This document shows positions 9,638 to 20,210 of a stretch of 64,000 nt of DNA, one piece after another (the stretch's first letter is position 1; the number at the start of each line of letters is the position of its first letter). The stretch comes from Azolla caroliniana (lineage: Eukaryota; Polypodiophyta): positions 10,540,001 through 10,604,000 of the forward strand of contig JBHGNT010000016.1 in assembly GCA_043228905.1 (NCBI GenBank), in the 5' to 3' direction. The translations under genes were made by a program, and so were the position numbers. The notes beneath the pieces are model-generated. The model was given only the letters and a program-made list of their open reading frames with translations, searched no databases and was not told the origin of the DNA.

Positions 9638-10369
9638 ATGGAACCTATGGCACCTTCCGAAACAGCCAAGAAGTGGTTCAACCAACATGGGTTGGCAGGC
9701 TTCCTGAAGATAATAGAGGCATCGTCGCACGACGAAGCAAAAGAAGTTCTGCAAAAAATTGACACGGAAATCATAATGGAGGAAGCCATCCGCATGCTAA
9801 TCGAACTACCGGAAGGGGGTATCTATTCGATCGAGAAACCTTATCCTGAAACACACACCAAGTTTTTTGGCGAGTATTCCCTCGATAGTAAGGCTCACCG
9901 GACACAGGGCAGCGAGGACCGCCTAATCAGAGAAGTGGGTCGTGTCCTCCACGAGTATGGGTTCGTGTACCCCCGACCGCCGACAATGCCAAAGAACAAA
10001 GTTGGTTTCATCATTGCTACGTACACAGGGGGGCAAGTGGATTGGTTGGTAATCATCGCCGATCGCTTGCCAACAACGATGGAATCAGTGCAGAACGGTA
10101 AGAAATTATGGACGGTCATGGCTCAGTGGCTGACTCTTTTGGCACCACCGGTGGAGCCAGTAAGGACGAAGAAGTGGTTTCGCGTAACAGAGACCACGCC
10201 CAACAAACCTTCAAAACGGGAGCAACTCCTAGCCAAGCACACGCCCGGATGGAAAGAGGGCAGTAGCTCGCAACAAGGGAAAGAACCGCCTAGCCAGAAG
10301 AGGCAAGCAGAGACAGAAACATTGGTGGAGATACTAGTAAGGCCTCTAAAAATCAAGCTGTGCCGATAG
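9638..10369 (+). CDS. Gy2d downstream ORF (ORF2 N-terminal domain), 243 aa, intact
   Basis: The function is unknown. The first ~170 residues align with the extra ORF after pol in Gy2a (from 21668) and Gy2c (from 37403). Shared positions include KKWF/RQWL, GFLKIIEA/GYIRVAEA, YFGPYSSSAKAY/FFGEYSLDSKAH, a VGRVLHEYGFV-like helix, VGFIIATY/ASIIIDTF, VDW and GKKL. This is the only copy that reads through VDW; in Gy2a and Gy2c that Trp is TAG. The C-terminal third is basic, Ser/Pro/Gln-rich and probably disordered. No signal peptide, membrane segment or enzyme motif was seen. The ATG at 9638 opens the frame. The stop at 10367 is close to the junction with Co1a, so the natural C-terminus may be lost. 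Confidence 0.75.
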   Translation: MEPMAPSETAKKWFNQHGLAGFLKIIEASSHDEAKEVLQKIDTEIIMEEAIRMLIELPEGGIYSIEKPYPETHTKFFGEYSLDSKAHRTQGSEDRLIREVGRVLHEYGFVYPRPPTMPKNKVGFIIATYTGGQVDWLVIIADRLPTTMESVQNGKKLWTVMAQWLTLLAPPVEPVRTKKWFRVTETTPNKPSKREQLLAKHTPGWKEGSSSQQGKEPPSQKRQAETETLVEILVRPLKIKLCR

Positions 10370-10416
10370 GAACAAGAGCCGAACCCCTTGATGTCACGAT
10401 CACTTCCGCTCATTTC

Positions 10417-11061
10417 CTACTCCTTTCCGTGTTCTTGTGGGACTTTTCTCCCCCTCAAGTTTGGCACGTCAAGGTGCCGCAACCCAAGCGCACCCGAGAA
10501 TTGCCGCAACTTCTGCAGACCAAGGGGCTTAGTGAAAATGTTGGCGGTTTGCCGATCAGTCGACACAAACTGAAGTTCAACTTCACCAGAGATGACATGC
10601 TCACGGACAAAGTGGTAGTGCACTTCAATGTGCTTAGTCCGGGCATGGAAGACGGGGTTCTTCGCAAGTTGGATGTTGTCGCAATAGATCGTCGTCAGAT
10701 CGGACACCACCTATAGATCCTTAAGTAGTCACTTCAGCCATATGGCTTCGCATGTTGCGACAACCACTCCCCGATACTCAGCCTCTGTGCTCAATAGTGC
10801 AACGGTCGACTGCTTCTTGCTACTCCATGCAATCGCGGCACTCCCAACGGAGAACACGAATCCGGATGTGGATCGGTGATCGTCGGCATTTCCGGCCCAG
10901 TCGGCGTCTATATAGCCGACTAGTTGCGCAGCAGTACCGGTCCGATATAGTAGCCCCCGGTCCTTAGTGCCACTGATGTACCTGAGTACGTGTTGCACGC
11001 ACTGACGGTGCTCCTCGGTTGGCCACGCCACAAACTGACTAATCGGGGGGAAGCTTCACGT
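10417..11061 (-). pseudogene. Co1a RNase H (C-terminal end of pol)
   Basis: Two in-phase stretches show the copia RNase H pattern. They are VLRYISGTKDRGLLYR, YIDADWAGNADDHRSTSGF, TVALLSTEAEYRG and EAIWLK (11031-10729), then IYCDNIQLAKNP, RTKHIEVHYHFVRE and DIFTKPL-like NIFTKPLGL (10710-10417). The catalytic acidic residues of DADW, TEAEY and CDN are present. Co1a sequence resumes at 26021, on the other side of Co2a. The stop at 10417 is the natural end of pol, and no LTR follows before Gy2d sequence. Confidence 0.9.
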
Positions 11062-11364
11062 TGTCGAATACGAGTGTATAATGGCCGTATTCACATTGTC
11101 CCTTTGGACAACCCAAGTTCGGGCTATTTCTGTAAATAGCATAAAGGGCAGTTGCCCTAGGACAGTCACTATATAAAGTGACTTTGTAACCTTTTGTGAA
11201 GGTTGGTTGTCATTTGTAACTGTTGCTATTGGAATATAACGTTTCCGTTCTGCCTCCCTCTCTCTCTCTCTCTCCCTCTGTGTCTATCTTGCTCATGCAT
11301 ACACAGGTTCTTCCTCATCATGAATGTTGCTTGCACTTCCGCATTGACGGCCTTGTCCCCAACA
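11062..11364 (+). repeat. Co2a 5' LTR
   Basis: The LTR starts TGTCGAATAC and ends CCCCAACA. It carries a TATATAAA box at 11170-11177 and a CT-rich tract at about 11258-11278. It matches 25728-26020, 28264-28591 and the split LTR at 54764/60134. Confidence 0.95.
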
Positions 11365-11366
11365 TT

Positions 11367-11378
11367 TGGTATCAGAGC
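11367..11378 (+). other. Co2a primer-binding site
   Basis: TGGTATCAGAGC begins two bases after the 5' LTR. It is the standard plant copia site complementary to the 3' end of initiator Met tRNA. Confidence 0.93.
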
Positions 11379-12039
11379 ATTGGAGGTTCTTCAACCCGCT
11401 GCCGGACGTCATAATACAACATTCTGTTTTCGTTTTCTTTGAAGAACAGAGAAGAGAAAAGACAAACAAAAAGCTCGCATCTCACTCTGTTAAATTACAA
11501 ACTGGAATAAGCCAGCAGGTTGTACTCTGTTCCTATGATTGTAACCGCTTGAGGGGAGCTCCCTGTGCAACACCCGACCCAATCGTGCTTCATTCGGTTA
11601 AACGGCATTCGAATAGGTCACCGGACGCTATTCACACGCTTGTTGTAACCACATGCTGCAAATTGGTCTCCTAGAAACAACCACTTCGTGCTTCACTCGA
11701 CTGATCGACATTCGGGAGGATCAGTTGGATCCGTCCCTCTCATCGCTGCAGTCATCCGAAGCAGAATCGGCCCAAACAATCGATTTCGTGTAATCGGTAT
11801 TCGGCATACAATTGGAAGCTAACTGGGCTCACTCCGACTCGGCAACATTCGGGAAGATCAGACGGTTCTGTCCCTCAAGTTACCGGAGTCAGTCCGAGCA
11901 AGTTCAGCAACAAGCATCTGAAACCAAACCGGCTCGGGTTCAAAACCGACTAGAACGATATTGGTGAGCCGACCGCCTGCACCCCACTAAGGTTTGTAGT
12001 CAACTCCGAACCGAGTCTTCCCAACCGAAACCAAATCAG
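11379..12039 (+). other. Co2a untranslated leader
   Basis: This stretch of about 660 bp between primer site and gag has no credible ORF. Degenerate repeats of CATTCGG(G)AAGATCAG with GTCCCTC occur at about 11708-11745 and 11846-11878. It matches the Co2b leader at 28606-29110. Confidence 0.7.
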
Positions 12040-12958
12040 ATGGCATCAGCATCTGGCTCATCGGAAATGAGTCTAAGGAGGTTCAACGGTTCGAACTTCA
12101 ACTTCTGGAAGGAACAAATGCAGGACTATCTCATAGTCAAGGGTCAGATAGACCCGATTGAGAATGAAAATCCTCTAGAAGCATACAAGCCAAATGAGTG
12201 GCTAAAGCTGGATAGAATCGTCCGCACCACTATTCGGGTGCACTTGTCAGTGTACTTCACAGTGCAATCATGCATGACAACATTTGAACTTTGGAAAACA
12301 TTGTCGAAAACTTACGAAAAGAAGGTTGCCGCAACAAAGACGTGTCTGATCTGGCACCTCTACAATCTACGTATGAAAGAATCTGATTCGGTTCAGGCAC
12401 ACCTCAACGAGTACAAAAGCATAAGCTCCCAAATTTCGTCTTAGGGGACGGCAATCGAGGATGAACTCAGAGCAATGATACTCATGAGTAGCATCCCCTC
12501 TTCATGGGAAACTTTCGTTACAACCGTGCGGAATGTTTCAACATCCGCCGTTAAGTGCTCCGAAGTCACGAGCACAATCCTGACTGAAGAAACTTGGACA
12601 AAGTCTTTCGTCAAAGACTCGGTAGATGAAGCTTACATAGTACAAGGTTCAACTGACCGATCGAACAACCGAGGAAGAAGTTCTTCCTGACCGCCGAACA
12701 ATCAGCGAAGCCTGAGCAAGTCCCGGGACAACCGAATCTACAACTACTACAAGAAACCGGGACACATCAAAGCCGACTACCAAGCACTCAGAGCAAGAAC
12801 TGACAAAGCTCAGAGAGAGGATCAGAAGAGTAGCCGGCATGAGGAGGTCAACTACATTGGCTCTTCAGCCGAAATATTGACGACCGACCCGAACATACTG
12901 TCCATAGAGAACCCAATCGAATCAGAAGTTCTACTTACGACTGAGGAATCGAGCACAT
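12040..12958 (+). pseudogene. gag: Co2a gag
   Basis: The frame starts MASASGSSEMSLRRF, followed by FNFWKEQMQDYLIVKG, LWKTLSKTYEKK, LYNLRMKESDSVQAHL and SIPSSWETFVTTV, the copia gag (UBN2-type) pattern. Stops are TAG at 12442-12444 (Co2b has CAA) and TGA at 12688-12690 (Co2b has CGA). The zinc-knuckle region reads YNYYKKPGHIKADY, so the Cys positions are Tyr. It would form the capsid-like particle if intact. Confidence 0.88.
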
Positions 12959-14216
12959 GACTCCTAGACTCGGGGGCATCGTATCATGTTACACCTCACC
13001 GATCTCAGTTTCGGCAATATTCGGACCAGCACTCCGACTCAGTTCTAGTCGGAAACTCGCAACATTGTGCTATAATCGTAATCAGCACCGTAGAGCTCAA
13101 CATTCCGGGGGGCTTTACACTCAGGCTACACAACATCTGACACGTTCCTGAGCTCTCAAGACCCTTGATCTCAGTCGGAAAACTTGATGAAGCCGGCATC
13201 CGTGCCGGATTCTCATCAGGAGGGTGGACACTCCACAAAGGGAACCTCCTGCTTGCTCGAGGACCAAAGGTCCATTCCTTGTGTCCTTTATATGTCACAC
13301 TCAAAGAGGGTGACTTATTTTTTGTTGATATCCTCCTGTCATCGTTATGGCACAGACGACTTGGACACCTCAGCAAGGCCGACATAACACACCTATCCAT
13401 AGTCGGTTACATCCCCAAACTCTCCTTCTCGGATCACCAATTCTGCAAGCATTGCCAGTACGGCAAATAGGTAGCCACATCACACCCGACATCAACACCA
13501 AGAGAATCGAGTCTCTCGGCAGTGCTTCGTACTTCGTCAGTTTTATTGACGACTCGACTCGGAAGGTGTGGGCTTACCCCATCAGAACCAAAGATCGGGT
13601 GTTCTCGATCTTCTCCGAATGGCTTGCAATGGTCGAAAATCAGACCGGTAAGAAACTGAAATGTCTTCGAACCGACAATGGAGGAGAATTCCAGTCTAAA
13701 GAATTCGTGAAATATTGTCAGGAACACGGCATTCAACGTGAATATACGGCACCCTATAGTCCGGAGCAGAACGGAATTGTTGAACGCATGAATCAGACGA
13801 TTCAAGAATGCATAGTATCCATGCTCCAACACTCCGGACTGTCGGATGGGCTCTGGGCGGAGGTTCTACTTACGGCAGTACACATAATAAATATGTTGCC
13901 AAGTAGACCTCTAGGACTTCAAATGCCTCAGGAAATATGGACTGGTAGTAAGCCAAATTATGACAAACTGAGGATCTTCGGTTGCGAGGCGTATGCTCTC
14001 ATACCGAAAGACGACCGCCGGAAACTCGAACCAAGGTCAAGGAAATGTGTTTTTCTTGGATATGGACCTGACGGCAAGATCGGATACCGACACTAGGACC
14101 CCGAGCACAGACAAATCGTTCGAAGTTCGGACGTCGTGTTCAACGAGTCGGGTATGCATAAAACGGCCCGAAGATCCGAAGCGTAATATTTTCCGAAGTG
14201 CCAACCCTTCATGACG
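12959..14216 (+). pseudogene. pol: Co2a protease and integrase
   Basis: The protease motif LLDSGASYHV is at 12960-12990, keeping the catalytic Asp. The integrase zinc finger (LWHRRLGHLS, FCKHCQYGK) ends at a TAG at 13468. The core shows ASYFVSFIDDSTRKVW, LRTDNGGEF and EQNGIVERMN, so the second Asp and the Glu remain. About 55 bp present in Co2b at 30593-30645 are absent near 13520, removing the first catalytic Asp (LVHSDVCGP in Co2b). Further frame changes follow 14094. Confidence 0.87.
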
Positions 14217-14330
14217 GCCCAGCCCACAACACGAGATCAATCTCACGGGTAACCAACAACTCTCGAACCGAATCCATCGATTTGGCACAACCGAATGGCT
14301 CGGCTCCCAACCATCCGACATTGACACCCG

Positions 14331-15498
14331 GTGCGACTAGTCCAGTCATACCTCGGAGATCCAAGAGACTATCGCAACCTCTGGAGAGATACTCTCCCAG
14401 AATTTTCCTTACCAACGTCTTACGAAGAAGCATCGACATCTACCGATTCAGCCACATGGCATCTGGCGATGGAGTCGGAAATGTACTCCATTCGAGCAAA
14501 CAAGACTTGGGACTTGGTTGAATTACCAAAGAATTGGCGTGCTCTTCCGTGTAAGTGGGTCTATCGACTAAAAGAGATGTCCGACTCGACCACCCCAAAG
14601 TACAAGGCCAGATTAGTTGTGAAGGGATTTCGACAAAAATATGGCGTCGACTTCGACGAAATCTTTTCACCAGTGGTGAAAATGACGACCCTTCGTTTCA
14701 TGCTCGACGTCGTTGGACGCCGACAACTTGGAGCTGATTCAGCTAGATGTGAAAACAACATTCCTCCACGGTGACCTACAGGAGAAAATCTATATGGAGC
14801 AGCCCGAAAGGCTTTGTTGCATCCGGCTAGGAACATCTAGTCTGTCGACTCAAGAAGAGTCTCTACGGCCTGAAACAGGCACCCCGACAGTGGTACAAGA
14901 AGTTCGATGACTTCATCCAATCGGTCGGCTTCTCAAAGAGCAATGAGGACCACTGTCTCTTCACCAAAACAACTCAAGAGGGGTCTCCCATCTTCCTCAT
15001 CATCTACGTGGACGACATGCTACTCTCCGGTCGGCATGCCGGAGAGCTCATTGAACTCGTTCGGCAACTGCGGTTGAAGTTTGCCATGAAGGACCTCGGT
15101 CCGGCAAGACACATACTTGGTATGAAGATTAGTCGGTATCGCGATACATGACAACTTTTCTTGTCTCAAACCGACTACATCGGATGTGTCTTAGAATGCT
15201 TCAACATGCACTTGGCCAAGTCTACTTCGACCCCACTCCCCATTAACCTTCGGCTGTCTCAGCGAGACTGTCTGACATCCGGTCCGGAGGGGGAAAATAT
15301 GAAGTCAGTACCGTATGCACCAGCAGTCGGCTCCCTCATGTACGTGATGGTCGCGACACGGCCTGATATTTCTCACGCCGTAGGAGTCGTCAGCAGATTC
15401 ATGCACAACCCAGGCTGATCGCACTGGAACACAGTCAAGCATGTGTTCAGATATCTAGCTGGAACAAAAGACCATGGCATTCTTTTCGGCCCGAACTC
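14331..15498 (+). pseudogene. Co2a reverse transcriptase
   Basis: Copia RT motifs occur in order: [88 protein letters not shown] and IIYVDDML. YVDD is at 15005-15016. Frameshifts occur at about 14710 and 14825, with stops at 15151 and 15418. The frame reaches GTKDHGILFGPNST at 15498, where Gy2a interrupts it. The reading resumes in phase after 25042 (IGVVGYTDSDFAG). Confidence 0.92.
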
Positions 15499-15503
15499 AA
15501 CCA

Positions 15504-15943
15504 TGTTGTCCACCAGGATAGTAACAGACGGACAAAAGCGTAGGAATAAGAAATTATATAAGAGCATAACGCATGTAACGGTTCACGCAGAAAGCGTGAA
15601 CGGCTAAACAGACCCTGCATATATAAAGTTCAGAAAACCTCTGATGGAGGTGTGTGTAATTCTGGGAATGTAAAGAAATGCCTGATAATAGAATTCTATC
15701 TTCTCTGATTCTCTGTGTATAGCTACGGCTAATTTTGTGTGTGTGTCTTGAATACTTAAGTGTTTGAGTATGTAAGTATGACCCCTGATAGGGATTCTGT
15801 TGTAGCCGTCTCCCCTTATACATTGATAGGTTACAGTGGTTCTTCCCTTACGCATTACACTTAAACACCTGTTCGTTGTTCCACACCCACTTTGAGGTCT
15901 AGGTCGAAGGACTGACCGCGGACCGTGTTCCTAAACGGCAACA
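15504..15943 (+). repeat. Gy2a 5' LTR
   Basis: The LTR starts TGTTGTCC and ends GGCAACA, with a TATATAAA box at 15620-15627. The sequence just downstream (CTTTTGGCACGCTTGG) is conserved in Gy2b and Gy2c and should hold the primer-binding site, starting at TGGCACGC. The donor tRNA was not identified. Confidence 0.95.
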
Positions 15944-15994
15944 CTTTTGGCACGCTTGGTGATCTGTGTTTTCTCACAGACGAGCAGCAACGAA

Positions 15995-17510
15995 TGGATG
16001 TTTAGCCACAGATGACCCAGAGAACCAACACGACAATACCGGCCAATAACAAGGTCCGTCACACGCAAGGCAGAAGACCGCGTACTACAAAAGCCGCGCC
16101 TCAGCGACCCCAGTACTACCTGCCGTGAGTGCAAAGAGGATTCTTCGCTCCCCAAATACCTCGACGAGACATGGGAACCACGCTCACCACAGCCACCCTG
16201 TGGTCTTTCCCGACCCGACGTAGCCTTTGCCTACCCCCGCTGTAACGGCGAAACCGACGCCGCAACTCATATTCGCATGTTCCTAAATGTCTGGAATGCG
16301 AACCACATGGCACAGAATCTCACCGAGACGGTGGCACACCAGTCAAAAATGACGGAGTTTGGATTAACATTAGATGGGTGTGCGGCATTTTGGAATTCAC
16401 AGATGGAATACCAGCTATAACAACCTTCGATCAGCTGCAGTCCGCTTTCTTGCGATTCTTCCATCGGAGGGTTCCACAACGCGAGATTCTCGGGCAGTTT
16501 TATACAATTAAGCAACTGCCGACCGAGATGATAGCGGACTTCAGCTTACGTTTCCAAAATTTACGATGGAAACTAGAACGAAGCCCTGCGGAGGACGAGG
16601 CTCGGGAAACATTTCTGGCGGCTTTACGCCGGTTCTTCCAGGCAACGCTCAACAACAATAGCATGAAAGGGGAAACGGAGGATATGGTAATTGAACGAGC
16701 GTTACGGCTCGAGTTGGATGACGAGGAGGAAAGGTTTTCTATGTCCTCCTTACGACAAGCGTTACCTCAGGACGAGGAACGCCCGTTTCGTCAACCAATC
16801 CAGTGCACAATTTGCTTGAACTCGGGGCATTCCGCAGTGGAGTGCAATATGCGAATCCACTGCCCAATTTGCCACTCGAAGGCTCACACAGTCGACCAAT
16901 GCGAGTACAATATGTTAAACAAGGCCACTCCCGCAGTCCGCAACATGGACACATAGCGTCAACCGCACCAGGCTGAACAAAGGACGCAAGAAGACCGACC
17001 CCGGTATAAGGATCGCAACCCGCGGGAGGACCAGTATAACCGGAATCGCCGGAACTACAACGATTCCGCGGAAGACGACCCAAAGGGCGAGGATTATCGT
17101 GGACATCCGAGTTACGCCAAAGGGGGTCGGCGCTACGAGAATCAACAGCCGACAAACAAAAGGGGCGGCTTCAATGGCTATCGGGGTAAGCCACGACAAT
17201 ATAGGGATCACCGGCGTTATGATGAAAGCTCGGGGGATGAGCGGCACCATGAACAACGACGGGACCAACAACAGCCACCGCGTACGTTCCGACAAACGAG
17301 GCCGGACCGCGAAGAGCAAGTAGCACCAGGGGAGCGGCACGCACCACCTAGAGTCGAGAAGGGAAAATCAAGCATCCATTGTTTTATTTGTCAACAGCCC
17401 GGACATTATGTCACGCAATGCCCAACATGCAAGGGAAAGGGGCCCGCTGTCAATAAGATTATGGCGGAGGTGCAACAAGTCACGACACGCCAGCAAACAA
17501 AAATAGTGGA
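15995..17510 (+). pseudogene. gag: Gy2a gag with three CCHC zinc knuckles
   Basis: The likely start is the ATG at about 15994 (MFSHR), which meets an immediate stop here; Gy2c reads MFSRKRPREP. The capsid region reads FAYPRCNGETDAATHIRMFLN, then FLRFFHRRVPQREILGQF and LQLELDE-like segments. Zinc knuckles are CTICLNSGHSAVEC and CPICHSKAHTVDQC (16804-16905) and CFICQQPGHYVTQC (about 17380-17420). They are separated by an Arg/Gln/Tyr-rich RNA-binding-like stretch. One base is lost near 16405. Confidence 0.88.
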
Positions 17511-18249
17511 TTGGGTTGCGCAAGACGAGGTATGCCGACAAGCCCAAGCGTGGGTGGAAAAAGCAAACGCGACCAATACGGAACATATGCGGCAGGAGTC
17601 CGCGAACACAATGGAGCGAACAGAGAACGAAAGACCGGGTCCAGACCCCCTTTGGCAAGCGCTAGCAGGCTGTGAAATAACGTTAACCATGGAAAAACTG
17701 CTACAGCTAGTTCCACGCTTCTGCCAGACCATGGAAGAACGGGTGTCGGGCATACCCGGGGAAAGGGTCGCCACAAACCTGACAGACGTCAGCGATGGAC
17801 CGTCGGTGGTGGATCAGCACAACCCGGCTATTACAGTAATAATGCACAGACAGGAAGTTGTTGGATGCGTAATCGACGGCGGCTCAGGCGTCAATGTAAT
17901 TAGCGCGAAAACTTGCGAGCAGTTAGGCATTTCAGAATGGGAGGCGTGTCCATTCTAGCTCCCCATGGCAGATACCCGCTCAATGCGACCGTTGGGGTTA
18001 ATTCACTAAATAGGCATCATCGTGGGCGGACACTGCTTCGACATCTCGGCGGTCGTCCTCTCTTTGGACGCCCCAGGAGCGTACCCGGTGCTTCTGGGCA
18101 GGCCCTGGCTTCAGACAGAAAATATCAAGCAGAGCTGGCAACACGAGTGTATCAGTTTCTAGCATGGACGCACCAAGGTTCGAGTACCGACAGAAGGCAG
18201 CACGCCGCAACGTAAGGGTATAACACCGTTATACGCGGAGGACATAAAT
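17511..18249 (+). pseudogene. Gy2a protease region
   Basis: The aspartic protease motif appears as CVIDGGSGVNVISAKTC at about 17868-17918, with DGGS in place of the usual D(S/T)GA. The frame ends at TAG 17956-17958 after EACPF. Gy2b has TGG there and continues into WLRMANTRSVRP, and Gy2c has the same TAG. The C-terminal half (IIVGGHCFDIS, LLGRPWLQTEN) continues in other frames to 18240. Confidence 0.85.
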
Positions 18250-20210
18250 ATGCTGACCGGGGTAGAGGATGCAGAATTGGAGGCGTACCTCGACGAACAC
18301 CCTCGGATTATTCCGCTGTTTGAAATAGATGTCATCCCAACCGCGGCAGAATATTCTACAACCACTATTCCCCACGACGAGCCTTACGCACCAAACCTAG
18401 AGTCCATATTGGAACTCAGCAGAGCACGGGCGACGTTCGAAAGGGAAATGGAGATTTCACGACGAGTCACTGCTTCTGCCCTCGAAGAAGTAAATGTGGG
18501 TACAGAATCAGAGCCCCGGTTCCTCTCCATCGCAAAGGAATTAAGGCCAGACCAGAGAGTCACGATGATCGCACTACTCACGGAATATAAAGATGTGTTC
18601 ACTTGGGCTCCCGAGGACATGAAGGGGTTAGATCCCAAGTTCTATCAACATAAGATCAATTTAGCAACTAACGCGAAACCCGTCCAGCAGCGCCACTACC
18701 GCATGAACCCCAATTATGCGACCTGCGTGAAAGAAGAAATTGACAAGCTCCAGAAGACGGGGTTCATACGACCAGTTAAATAAGGGACATGGCTACGCCC
18801 GATAGTGGTCGTCCCAAAGAAAAACGGCAAAATACGGGTATGCGTAGATTACCGAAAATTAAACGTCGTAACCATTACGAACGCATTTCCCTTACCCTTC
18901 ACCGATAGCGTGCAGGACGCCATCGCAAGCCATGAGATGTACAGATTCGTAGATGGCTTTAGTGGCTATAACCAAGTACGCATGCATCCCAAGGACCAGG
19001 AGAACACGGCGTTTGTCACGGACTGGGGAGTATATGTGGCAGTCATCATTATGTTCGGGCTAAAGACAGCGCCGGCAACATTTCAACGAACGATTATGAA
19101 GATCTTTGGGGAATACATCCTGTCGTTCATGCAAGTTTTTCTAGACGAATTTGCGGTATATGGGAAAACAATAGACCATTTTACCCACTTACAACTGTGC
19201 CTGGAACGATGCCGCACCGCACGCTTAAGCCTAAATCCTGCGAAATGTGCCTTCGACATGATCAACCGGACTCTCCTAGGCCACATAGTCAGCTAGGAGG
19301 GAATAGCGGTCGACCCAAACAAGATCTCCGTGATTACGCAAGCCAAAACTCCGACAAACGCCAAATCGCTTAGCCGATTTTTGGGACAAATACGGTGGCA
19401 TAGTCGGATAATATGATATTTGGCGGACTTCGCCACGCCGCTACACGCTGTCGTACATCGGACTCCGTTCCAATGGACTACAATGGAGGATAAGGCCTAT
19501 GAGGCACTTAAGATAATGCTCACACAGGCTCCCATCGTACAACCACCAGTTTGCGCGAAGCCATTCCATGTGTTCGTCGACGCCTCGGACATAGCAATAG
19601 GAAGCGCACTAATGCAGCTCACCGAACCAAACTGGTACAGGCTAGTATACTACGCAAGTCGTAAATTGTCAGTAGCGGAGCGTAACTATTCCACAACAGA
19701 GCGGGAGGAGCTAGGGATGATATATAGCATCAATAAATTCCGACACTATTTATTAGGAAGGAAATTCACGTCCACGTGGATCATTCGGCACTAATGTATT
19801 TGGTGGAGAAACAAGCTCTGACAGGGAAATTGGCGCGGTGGATGCTGCTACTCCAGGAATTCGATTTCATAATTCAACACCGACTAGGGACGCAACACGC
19901 AGTGGCGGATTTTCTGAGTAGACTAGAGAATGGAGAAACAGTACAGAAAGACGACGACAATTTTACGGACCCCGACATCCTACGAGTAGCGACACTTGCT
20001 GAAAAAACGGAATCGACCTTTCCGGACCGGTGGCTTATGGAAATGACGTACTTTTTAATTACAGGACTGCCTCCACCACAATTACACACGGACGAGAAAA
20101 AACGACTAGCCGTCCGAAGCCGTCACTTCTGCCCCGTCGAAGGCGTTTTATATCACAAAGGAAGTGACAGCATTTGGCGACGTGGGGTCCGTCAAGAGTA
20201 GAAGGAAGCA
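18250..20210 (+). pseudogene. pol: Gy2a reverse transcriptase and RNase H
   Basis: The RT runs from EPRFLSIAKELRPDQR through QQRHYRMNPNY, VVPKKNGKIRVCVDYRKLN, FVDGFSGYNQV and FGLKTAPATFQR to VFLDEFAVYG at 19138-19168. The second catalytic Asp is Glu; Gy2b and Gy2c keep FLDDF. Stops are TAA 18781 (Gy2c has CAA), TAG 19294 and TGA 19416. RNase H reads FHVFVDASDIAIGSALMQ, YYASRKLSVAERNY and a VADFLSRLENGE end at about 19925. A frame change occurs at 19770. Confidence 0.93.

Larger units (their letters stand above)
6912..10369 (+). mobile_element. Gy2d: diverged Gy2-related Ty3/gypsy remnant
   Basis: RT, integrase and downstream-ORF segments occur in the same order as in Gy2a-c but are far more diverged. 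The LTRs, gag, protease, RNase H and most of the integrase core are absent. The left end is cut by the Gy1c LTR and the right end by Co1a sequence. Confidence 0.85.

Noticed and set aside
11367-11378. tRNA gene fragment
   Set aside because: TGGTATCAGAGC is a primer-binding site placed next to an LTR, not part of a tRNA gene.
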